NCBI RefSeq assembly: GCF_040546025.1
Contig: NZ_JBEPNA010000006.1
Coordinates: forward strand, 62,001-126,000
Reading direction: 5' to 3'
From: Marisediminicola sp040546025
Lineage (GTDB): Bacteria; Actinomycetota; Actinomycetes; Actinomycetales; Microbacteriaceae
DNA length: 64,000 bases
Shown here: positions 47,657 through 54,836 of the stretch, one piece after another
Layout: the number at the start of each line of letters is the position of its first letter
Numbering within the stretch: the stretch's first letter is position 1
The notes under the pieces: model-generated
The model's input: the letters and a program-made list of their open reading frames with translations, nothing else
What the model was told of the DNA's origin: nothing
The model's database searches: none
Program-made: the position numbers and the translations under genes

Positions 47657-48924
47657 GGCGCGGCCGGAGCCGCAGCGGCGTGCTGCGCGGCGACCTCGAG
47701 CACAGCCGTTTCGAACGCGTCGAGGGCGACGGCGACGTCGTCCTCCCGCACCGACTCATCGGGGTGATGGCTTACTCCCGCCGCGCAGCGGATGAAGAGC
47801 ATCCCGAACTCGGTCACGGCCGACACGGCCACGCCGTCGTGCCCGGCGCGACTGTAGAAGGCGAGCGGGTCGCCGTCCCCGGTGGAGCGGATGCCGGCGG
47901 AGACAGCCCGGCGCAGCCCGAGTCCGCACCGCACGGCATCCGCACGGTAGATCTCGCTCACCGTGAAGCCCAGCCCGCGACGGGAGCAGATCTCGGCGGC
48001 GGACTGCTCGATTTGCTCCCAGCATCGGTCCCGCGCGTCGTCCGTCTCGGCGCGCAGGTCGAGGCTGAACTCGACCCGACCGGGGATGACGTTGACACCG
48101 CCGGGAAAGGCCTGCAGCCGGCCGACCGTGCCAATCGTGCCGTGGGCCTTCGACATCGCCTCGACCGCGAGAACGAGTTCACTCGCGCCGACGAGCGCAT
48201 CGCGACGGAGCTCGATCGGGGTGCCGCCGGCGTGTCCGGCCATGCCCGTCATCTCGAGCGAGAACCGGCGTGCCCCCGCGATGGAGGTGACGACGGCGAG
48301 GGCACGGTCGGTGTCGTCGAGCACCCGGCCCTGCTCGATGTGCGCCTCGAGGTAGCCGACGAGCTGTTCGGGCCGGCGGAAGGCGCCGGGCAGGCGTGCG
48401 GGGTCGAGTCCGAAGTCCTGGAACGCCTCGAAGAGGGTGATGCCATCGGCATCCGTCAGGTCCCACCAGGCCTCGTCCCAGGTGCCGGCAAGGGCGCGGC
48501 TGCCGAGCAGCGCCGTGCCGAACCGGGTGCCCTCCTCGTCACTGAACGCGACGACCTCGAGGGCGAACGGCAGTGCCCGGCCGGACCCGGCGATGCGGGC
48601 GGCGACGGCGATCGCGAGTAGCACGCCGAGCATGCCGTCGTATCGCCCGGCGTCGGGGACGGTGTCGATGTGCGAGCCGAGCAGGAGGGCGGGCAGGCCG
48701 GGGGTGGCCCCCTCGAGGCGTCCGCACTGGTTGCCGGCGGCATCCTGCCAGGTCGACAGGCCAGCCTCGGTCATCCAACCGGCGACCATGGCGTTGCCGG
48801 CGGCATGCTCGGGCGAGAGGTGAACGCGCTCGAGGTGTTCCGCCGAGCGGGAGAGGGTCGCGAGCTCGTCGCAGCGCTCCATGATGAGGCCGGCCTCGGC
48901 GATGGCAGACGGCGGCATCGTCAT
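47653..48924 (-). CDS. allC: Allantoate amidohydrolase (M20-type zinc hydrolase)
   Basis: A 423-residue M20/ArgE-fold hydrolase of the allantoate/ureidoglycolate/carbamoyl-amidase group. Metal ligands lie in LLGSHIDTVPDAGRYDGMLG (His, Asp, about 85-100), SDEEGTRFG (Glu pair, about 128) and EAHIEQG and the late HHPDES. The YDGMLG form is shared with AllC. It releases CO2 and ammonia from allantoate to give ureidoglycine, the substrate of the aminotransferase encoded just upstream. Overlaps both neighbours by 4 nt. Confidence 0.88.
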   Translation of the reverse strand: MTMPPSAIAEAGLIMERCDELATLSRSAEHLERVHLSPEHAAGNAMVAGWMTEAGLSTWQDAAGNQCGRLEGATPGLPALLLGSHIDTVPDAGRYDGMLGVLLAIAVAARIAGSGRALPFALEVVAFSDEEGTRFGTALLGSRALAGTWDEAWWDLTDADGITLFEAFQDFGLDPARLPGAFRRPEQLVGYLEAHIEQGRVLDDTDRALAVVTSIAGARRFSLEMTGMAGHAGGTPIELRRDALVGASELVLAVEAMSKAHGTIGTVGRLQAFPGGVNVIPGRVEFSLDLRAETDDARDRCWEQIEQSAAEICSRRGLGFTVSEIYRADAVRCGLGLRRAVSAGIRSTGDGDPLAFYSRAGHDGVAVSAVTEFGMLFIRCAAGVSHHPDESVREDDVAVALDAFETAVLEVAAQHAAAAPAAP

Positions 48925-50279
48925 GGGGTGCCGCCCGGGTTGGTCGCCGCGTCGGAGGGGTGGTCGCCCGACGCACCCGCCCCCGGGCTGCCAGATGCGC
49001 TGGCCGCGAGGTCGGCGTAGGCGTCGAGGGCCGCACCGACGCCACCGCCGGGAGTGACGGTGGCGCCGCCCGCGCGGAGCACCTGCTCGAGGGCGGCGAG
49101 GGTCGTGAGCACCGTGTCGCGGCGGGCGTTGTAGCCCATCGTTCCGATGCGCCAGATGCGGCCGTGCAGTGGACCGAACGACGTGCCGATCTCGATTCCG
49201 AAGTCATTGAGCATTACCGAGCGCGCCCCGTCGCCGTCGATGCCGTCGGGGATCTCGATTCCGACGACGTTGTTCATGCGATGACCCTGGTCGCCGAAGA
49301 GCACAAGGCCGAGGCCCGTTAGCCCGTGGACCATCGCGGTGCCGTGCACCCGGTGCCGCTCGACGGCGTTCGCCATTCCCTCGTCGACCAGCAGCCGCGC
49401 GCACTCCCGCGCGCAGTAGAGCATGCTCGTGGCCTCGGTGTGGTGGTTGAGGCGCTTCTCTCCCCAATAGTCGAGAACCATCGCGAGGTCGAAGTAGTTC
49501 GACCGGATCGGGGACTGGCTGACAGGATCCCCCGGGGAACGGATGCCGGACTCGATGCTCTTCCGCGAGGTGATCACCTCGACCGCGCGCGGCGAGAGAC
49601 TGATCGGGGCGCTGCCGGAGGGACCGGCGAGGCACTTCTGCAGGCCGGCGGTCACGGCATCCAGCCCCCACGCGTCGAGGTGGAACTCGTTGCCCGCAAG
49701 CGAGGCCGTGACGTCGGTGTAGAACAGCACGCCGTGCCGCCGGCAGATCTCGCCGAGTTCGTCGAGCGGCTGAGCGAGCGTCGTCGAGGTGTCGCCGTGC
49801 ACGATGGCGAGGAGCTTGGGCCTTGTCTCGGTGATCGCCGCCTCGATCTGCTCCGGGGTGAAGACGGTGCCCCATTCGGTCTCGATCACGTGCACCTCGG
49901 CGCCGCAGCGCTCGGCGATCTCTCGCAGCAGGTGGCCGAATCGGCCGAAGATCGGCACGAGCACCCGGTCGCCGGGCTCGATGAGCGACACGAGGGCGGC
50001 CTCGATGCCGGCGCGGGAGGTTCCGTCGACAACGAAGGTCGCCTCGTTCTCAGTGTCGAAGACGCTGCGGTAGAGGGCCATCGTCTCGTTCATGTAGGCC
50101 GTCATCGCCGGGTCGTACTGGCCGATGAGCTGCGCCGACATCGCACGCAGAACCCGCGGGTCGGCATTGATCGGGCCGGGACCCATCAGCAGTCGGGCGG
50201 GCGGGTTGATCTGCTGGCTGGCGATGGTGGCGCTCCCTGGACTCTGATGCGTTTGTTTCAGTGCACCAAGTTTACGCAA
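48921..50279 (-). CDS. pucG: (S)-Ureidoglycine-glyoxylate aminotransferase
   Basis: A class V PLP aminotransferase of the AGXT/PucG group, converting ureidoglycine plus glyoxylate to oxalurate and glycine. The PLP Lys is in TAGLQKCLAGPSG. NPPARLLMGPGPINADPRVL marks the usual N-terminal region, and GTSRAGIEAAL the cofactor loop. The C-terminal Gly/Ala/Ser-rich tail of about 30 residues is extra. The start is unclear: homologous sequence begins near 50225, where AGGGAG lies 7 nt before an in-frame ATC but no ATG/GTG/TTG. The nearest accepted start is TTG at 50279 (or 50282), with no ribosome site. Context with AllC and uricase supports the activity. Confidence 0.85.
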   Translation of the reverse strand: MRKLGALKQTHQSPGSATIASQQINPPARLLMGPGPINADPRVLRAMSAQLIGQYDPAMTAYMNETMALYRSVFDTENEATFVVDGTSRAGIEAALVSLIEPGDRVLVPIFGRFGHLLREIAERCGAEVHVIETEWGTVFTPEQIEAAITETRPKLLAIVHGDTSTTLAQPLDELGEICRRHGVLFYTDVTASLAGNEFHLDAWGLDAVTAGLQKCLAGPSGSAPISLSPRAVEVITSRKSIESGIRSPGDPVSQSPIRSNYFDLAMVLDYWGEKRLNHHTEATSMLYCARECARLLVDEGMANAVERHRVHGTAMVHGLTGLGLVLFGDQGHRMNNVVGIEIPDGIDGDGARSVMLNDFGIEIGTSFGPLHGRIWRIGTMGYNARRDTVLTTLAALEQVLRAGGATVTPGGGVGAALDAYADLAASASGSPGAGASGDHPSDAATNPGGTP

Positions 50280-50291
50280 CAACTGTTTCAG
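50254..50291. promoter_or_regulatory. Paired TGTTTCAG direct repeats upstream of the pucG-allC-rpiR operon
   Basis: TGTTTCAG occurs at 50254-50261 and 50284-50291, starting exactly 30 bp apart (about three helical turns), in an AT-rich island just upstream of the region where pucG homology begins. This fits an operator for the RpiR-family regulator encoded in the same operon. If the TTG start of pucG were real, the repeats would partly lie in its coding region. Confidence 0.4.
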
Positions 50292-50326
50292 ATGGGTTTC
50301 GCGCTGGGGTCGGGCGCCGCCCTCCA

Positions 50327-50351
50327 CGACCCGCCCAACTGTGTCACCTCG
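50327..50351. repeat. Possible half of the 62-bp dyad element
   Basis: CCGCCCAACTGTGTCACCTCG resembles the left half of the 62-bp elements, closest to the copy at 46719 (GCCCAGTTGTGTCCCCTC). The right half is not recognisable; the sequence runs into the 3' end of the amidase gene. Tentative. Confidence 0.3.
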
Positions 50352-50366
50352 AACGCGTGCTGGCAC

Positions 50367-51935
50367 CTACCTCCTCGGATGCGCCATCCGCTCCCCGACC
50401 TCGATGAGGCCGAGGTCACTGCCGCGCGGACCGACCAGGCACAGCCCCACCGGCCCCCCGGCCACGCGCAACAGTGGCACCGACAGGGCGGGCATCCCGG
50501 CGATCCCGGCAATGCAGGTGAGGCGCAGCGTGCGGGCGCGGGTCTGCTCGTTCTCGGCCGCGCCCATGGTGGCCTGCGGTGCGGCGGAGGATGCTGCGGG
50601 CAACAGCAGGACACGTCCATCGAGCGCACGCTCGATGTCGACCCGGGCGGCGAGCACGGCCACGCGCGCTGCCTCCTCCTCGTCCGGGCCGAAGCCGGAG
50701 GCCCAGGCGAAACGCCCCGCGATGTCCGCGCCCAGCGCACTGGGGTGCGCTGAGATCCAATCGCCGTGCGCCCGCCATGCCTCGGCTGCCTGCACCGTGC
50801 GGAACGCCTCGAACAGAAGGTCACCGTCGGGCAGCTCCACCCGTTCGAGATCGTCGAGCAGACCGCCGAGCCCGGCAAGCGCGTCGTCGAAGGCGCCCCG
50901 CACGTCGGCATCGGCGAGCGAGGTGACGGCGTCGCACACCGCGAATCGCCTCAACTGCACGGCACCCGGATCCCCCGACGGGAGACTCAGCACGGCGGCC
51001 GCCTGGAGGGTGGCCGAGTCGCGGGTGAGCCAGCCGACAGTGTCGAACGACGGCGCGAGCGGTAGCAGTCCGCCGCGATCGACCGCGCCGTGGGTCGTGC
51101 GCAGCCCCCACAGCCCCTGGTACGACGCCGGCACCCGGACGGAGCCGCCGGTGTCGGTGCCGAGCCCGATGTCGGCCTGGCCGAGCGCGACGGCGGATGC
51201 CGGACCGTTCGACGATCCGCCCGGGATGCCGCCGACCACGGCGGGGTTGGGCGGCGTGCCGTAGTGCGGGTTGCGGCCGGCGATGCTGTACGCGAACTCG
51301 TCGGTGCGCGCGATTCCCTGCACGTCGGCGCCCGCGGCGAGCAGCGCGGCCACGGCGGGCGCGCTGGCTGCGGCGCGCGGAGACTCGGCGAGGAACGCCG
51401 GAACTCCCGCTCCGACGGCATGCCCGGCGACGTCGAACAGGTCCTTCACGGCGACGCGGCGGCCGGTGAGGGCGCCGCCCGGCTCCCCGGCGACGAGCGG
51501 CGTGCCGACGACCCGCCACACCGACGGGTCGATCGCGCGTGCGGGCCCGCTCACGTGCGCGGCGTCGATGACCCAGCCGGATTCACCGCGGTGCCACAGC
51601 TGAGTCTGCTGGCCGCGCCCGCCGCCGAGCGGGGCGAGCACCGAGACGACGAGGGCGTGATCGTCGTCGATGGTGCGCACCTCGACCGACGCGATCTCCC
51701 GCTGAGGCGCGCCGCCGCGGCCCTGCCGGTACCGGCTGATCCGCTCGTGCCCGACGAGCAGCCCCGCCGCATCCCCGCGCATCGTGCTGTCACCGTCGGC
51801 GAAGAATGCGTCCAGGGCATCGAGGTCGTTCGCCATGAGGGCAAGCTCGTACGCGTCGACCGCATCGAGCAGCCCGTCCGGGGGGTGGATGCCGGGCGCC
51901 CCGGTCGATCCGTCGCTCTCACCCACCGAAATCAC
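50367..51935 (-). CDS. Amidase with N-terminal AtzH/HpxZ-like domain
   Basis: A 522-residue fusion. Residues about 20-135 match the AtzH-like (DUF3225, NTF2-fold) pattern. Residues about 145-520 are an amidase-signature enzyme with the full Lys-cisSer-Ser triad: Lys164 (VAVKDLFDVAG), Ser241 (GGSSNG) and Ser265 (DTGGSVRVPAS), with the 24-residue spacing between the serines expected. In Klebsiella hpxWXYZ, HpxY (amidase) and HpxZ (AtzH-like) are separate proteins acting after oxalurate. The fused form and the absence of a GatC-like HpxX are notable. GTG at 51935; overlaps the FmdA-like gene by 17 nt. Confidence 0.85.
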   Translation of the reverse strand: MISVGESDGSTGAPGIHPPDGLLDAVDAYELALMANDLDALDAFFADGDSTMRGDAAGLLVGHERISRYRQGRGGAPQREIASVEVRTIDDDHALVVSVLAPLGGGRGQQTQLWHRGESGWVIDAAHVSGPARAIDPSVWRVVGTPLVAGEPGGALTGRRVAVKDLFDVAGHAVGAGVPAFLAESPRAAASAPAVAALLAAGADVQGIARTDEFAYSIAGRNPHYGTPPNPAVVGGIPGGSSNGPASAVALGQADIGLGTDTGGSVRVPASYQGLWGLRTTHGAVDRGGLLPLAPSFDTVGWLTRDSATLQAAAVLSLPSGDPGAVQLRRFAVCDAVTSLADADVRGAFDDALAGLGGLLDDLERVELPDGDLLFEAFRTVQAAEAWRAHGDWISAHPSALGADIAGRFAWASGFGPDEEEAARVAVLAARVDIERALDGRVLLLPAASSAAPQATMGAAENEQTRARTLRLTCIAGIAGMPALSVPLLRVAGGPVGLCLVGPRGSDLGLIEVGERMAHPRR

Positions 51936-53046
51936 TCACCCTGATTCGCGCGTGAATGCCCGTGACGACATCCACCACCTGCGAGATGTTGAAGTCGGTC
52001 GCGGCGCTGAGGTAGGCGTACGCGAGGTGCGCCTCCATGCCGTACCTGGCCTGCAGCAGGGCGATCGCCGCCCGCACGCACTGGCGAACCGCCTCGTCGA
52101 GGTCCTCGTCCATCCCGGTCGGCACCAGGAACTCGGTCGTCTCGACGAGCGGACCGGCAAGTTCGCCGAATGACTCGAGGGCCGACGCCTGGGTCACGAC
52201 CTCGAACCGCAGGTCGGCGCGCAGCGACGCCTCCATCGCGGTCAGCGCGACTTCGCCGTCACCCTGGGCGAAGTGCGGGTCGCCGACGTACGCGAGCGCG
52301 CCGTCGACCTGCACCGGCAGGTACAGCGCCGATCCCGCGGTGAGCAGATTGATGTCGATGTTGCCTCCGTGCGCCCCCGGCGGCACCGAGTGCGGGCGCG
52401 TGTCCCCGGCGACCGCGACGCCCATGATGCCGAGGAACGGGTTGAGCGGAAATCGCACCCGCGGCCCGCCGCCCTCGCGCAGAGGCAAGCTGCCGACCCC
52501 GTCGTCGTCGACCGACGCGAAGACGCTCACCGTGCCACCGCCGGCCGGGTACTCGCCGGGAAGCGCCCCGCGGGCGTGCCGGTTCGAAATGACGCCGTAG
52601 GGCACCCGCGGCTGCACCCCCAACACCGTGATCTTGAGCAGGTCGCCGGGCCGGGCGCCGCGCACCGCGATCGGTCCGCTGACCACGTGCGGCCCGTCAC
52701 TGCCGGCCTGGCTCGTCGGCCCGGCATTGCGACGATGATCGGATGCCGCCACCGCCACCGCGTCGTCGAGAACACGGTCCCGGGCGACGCCGTGCGCGGC
52801 GAAGAACGCCGCCGGGTCGCGGCCCTGGTCCTCGAGGATGCCCTCGTGGCTGAGGGTGTCGATCGTCACCTCGGTGCCGGAGTCGATCGTGAGCACGGGG
52901 CTATCGGCCGCGCAGGGAAGCCGACCCCAGAGATAGCTGCCGGGCTCGACGGGCAGGTAGTGCGGGGAGCGGATAGTGCCCTCGCCCGAGTTGAGGATGC
53001 CGGTTCCGAGCTGCACACCGTCGGAGATTGCCGGGTCTGGGGTCAC
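51919..53046 (-). CDS. Acetamidase/formamidase family protein
   Basis: A 375-residue FmdA/AmdA-family hydrolase. Typical features: the ISGPIAVRGARPGDLLKI-like segment (here VVSGPIAVRGARPGD, about residue 130), HGGNIDINLLTAGSALYLPV (metal-binding region) and YVGDPHFAQGDGEV. The family releases ammonia from short amides such as formamide and acetamide. It starts the minus-strand set that continues through the AtzH-amidase and pucG genes, suggesting a late ammonia-releasing step in ureide breakdown; the substrate is unproven. Confidence 0.88.
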   Translation of the reverse strand: MTPDPAISDGVQLGTGILNSGEGTIRSPHYLPVEPGSYLWGRLPCAADSPVLTIDSGTEVTIDTLSHEGILEDQGRDPAAFFAAHGVARDRVLDDAVAVAASDHRRNAGPTSQAGSDGPHVVSGPIAVRGARPGDLLKITVLGVQPRVPYGVISNRHARGALPGEYPAGGGTVSVFASVDDDGVGSLPLREGGGPRVRFPLNPFLGIMGVAVAGDTRPHSVPPGAHGGNIDINLLTAGSALYLPVQVDGALAYVGDPHFAQGDGEVALTAMEASLRADLRFEVVTQASALESFGELAGPLVETTEFLVPTGMDEDLDEAVRQCVRAAIALLQARYGMEAHLAYAYLSAATDFNISQVVDVVTGIHARIRVSDFGG

Positions 53047-53172
53047 GTCAGCCGCCTTCGGGTGTCCACTGTCGATCGGTCACACTGCCCTCTCACAGTA
53101 GCGCCGCGCCCAGCATCCGTCCGCCCGGCATCCGCCGGCCGCAGCACTCGCCCGCCCGGACATGCGCCGTCG

Positions 53173-54552
53173 TCAGCGATTGCCGAGCAGCTCCTGCAGT
53201 AAGCGGTAGCTGCGCTTGGGCGTGCGGTCCTGCGTGTCGGCGTGCACGTGCACGAGGCCGGACGGCTGGGTGAACCCCGCCTCCCAGTCCCAGCCGTCGA
53301 GCAGCGACGACACGAAGTACCCCTGCAGGTCGACTCCGGGCGCCCCCGCGAAGGCGACCGCGAGGTGCTCGGCGAGATGCGCACACCTGCCCTCGTCGTC
53401 GATCGACCCGTCGCGCTGCACGACATCGGGGTAGCTCGCACCGGCGGTCACCACGACGGGCGGCAGTGCGTCGCCATACCGGTCGGCGAGCTCCCGCAGC
53501 GCGACGCCGAGGAACTCGGGCGCGTTCGGCAGGCCGGAGCCGGTCGCCTGGAACTCCGGCCACGGCACGAACGAGAACGGGAAGTGGCCCGGCCCGCCCG
53601 CCCGGATGCGCGTCGGCGCGTGGTAGTTGAGCCCGTAGAAGTCGATGGGCCGGGAAATCGCCGCGAGGTCGCTCGGCTCGATTTCGTCGAACGCCGAAGT
53701 GAGGTGGCGCAGCTCCTCCGGCAGCGCCGGAAACCGGCCGAGCAGCAGCGGATCGGAGAACAGCCGGTTGTGGAGAGTGTCGAACAGCTCCGCCTGGAGA
53801 ACATCGTCGTGCCGGTCGGATGCCGGCTCGACCGGCGAGTGGGTGTTCGCGATGCCGATACCGCCGCGCACGTCAGCGGCCCGCAGCGCCTCGACGGCGA
53901 GGCCGTGGCCGAGCAGCTGGTGGTGCGCTGTCGGCAGCGCGTCGAACAGCAGGGTCGCGCCCGGCGCGTGCACCCCGAGGGCGTACCCGCCCAGCATCAC
54001 GGTGGCGGGTTCGTTGATCGTGACCCACGAGTCGACCCGGTCGCCGAAGGCCTCGCCGGCGAGGTAGGCGTAGTCGGCGAGCCGGTACGCGGTGTCGCGA
54101 TTGAGCCACCCGCCGGCGTGCTGCAGCGGCTCGGGCATGTCCCAATGGTGCAGCGTGACCATCGGACGGATGCCGGCGGCGAGCAGCTCGTCGATCAGAC
54201 GGTCGTAGAACGCGACCGCGGCACGGTTGGCGCTGCCCCGACCGTTCGGCTGCAGCCGGGGCCAGCCGAGCGAGAACCGGTAGGAGTCGACACCGAGCTC
54301 GCGCAGCATCCGCACGTCCTCCCCCGTGCGGTGGTACGCGTCGGCGGCGACCGCTGCGGTGCTGTCGTCGACGATGCGGCCGGACTGGCCCATGAAGGTG
54401 TCCCAGGTCGACGGTTCGCGACCCTCGTCGCGCACGGCACCCTCGACCTGCATCGCCGACGTCGCGACGCCGATGGTGAGGCCGCCGGGTGCGAGTGCGG
54501 CGAGGCCGGGCAAATCGTGCAGCCAGGGGCTCTCGGTTTTCTGGGGACTCAT
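53173..54552 (-). CDS. Glycoside hydrolase family 1 protein lacking the catalytic nucleophile
   Basis: A 459-residue GH1 (beta-glucosidase-type) TIM barrel. The acid/base Glu181 is intact (WVTINEP), as are GVATSAMQVEG at the N-terminus, HHWDMP and GLNYHAP. The strand-7 nucleophile motif, normally TENG or TEGGAS, reads TAGAS (residues 369-373, DNA 53434-53448): the Glu is gone and the loop is one residue shorter. Normal retaining hydrolysis is therefore not expected. ATG at 54552 overlaps the stop of a small upstream ORF (ATGA). Could be a binding protein, a transglycosidase with an altered mechanism, or decaying. Confidence 0.85.
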   Translation of the reverse strand: MSPQKTESPWLHDLPGLAALAPGGLTIGVATSAMQVEGAVRDEGREPSTWDTFMGQSGRIVDDSTAAVAADAYHRTGEDVRMLRELGVDSYRFSLGWPRLQPNGRGSANRAAVAFYDRLIDELLAAGIRPMVTLHHWDMPEPLQHAGGWLNRDTAYRLADYAYLAGEAFGDRVDSWVTINEPATVMLGGYALGVHAPGATLLFDALPTAHHQLLGHGLAVEALRAADVRGGIGIANTHSPVEPASDRHDDVLQAELFDTLHNRLFSDPLLLGRFPALPEELRHLTSAFDEIEPSDLAAISRPIDFYGLNYHAPTRIRAGGPGHFPFSFVPWPEFQATGSGLPNAPEFLGVALRELADRYGDALPPVVVTAGASYPDVVQRDGSIDDEGRCAHLAEHLAVAFAGAPGVDLQGYFVSSLLDGWDWEAGFTQPSGLVHVHADTQDRTPKRSYRLLQELLGNR

Positions 54553-54644
54553 GGGCCGAGCACCTTCTCGAGGTAGGGGTTGCTGAAGAGGCGGTCGGGG
54601 TAGAGCCACGGCGTCGCCTCGGGACGGACGAGTTCGAGGGTCAT
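54549..54644 (-). CDS. Small ORF (31 residues) coupled to the GH1 gene
   Basis: A 31-codon frame, ATG at 54644 with GGCGAGG just upstream, ending in a TGA that overlaps the GH1 start (ATGA). The peptide (begins MTLELVRPEATPW, ends YLEKVLGP) is acidic-aromatic and not low-complexity. It may be a translational leader, or the remnant of a longer gene whose remainder was lost. No match is recognised. Confidence 0.35.
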   Translation of the reverse strand: MTLELVRPEATPWLYPDRLFSNPYLEKVLGP

Positions 54645-54836
54645 CCTCGCCTGTTCCGGAGGTTTCCCGCACTGGAATGGCGAGGCGCTGCAGAGACCGG
54701 CAGCGGCCGGCCCTGGACGACATGGCGCATCTGCTGAATCTACCGTCCCGCGCCGGACCGGGCGGCGATAACCATTGCGCAACGTGCCGGGGAAAGGTTT
54801 GACACTCCTTCCTGAAGCCCGCTAAATGGAACCACG

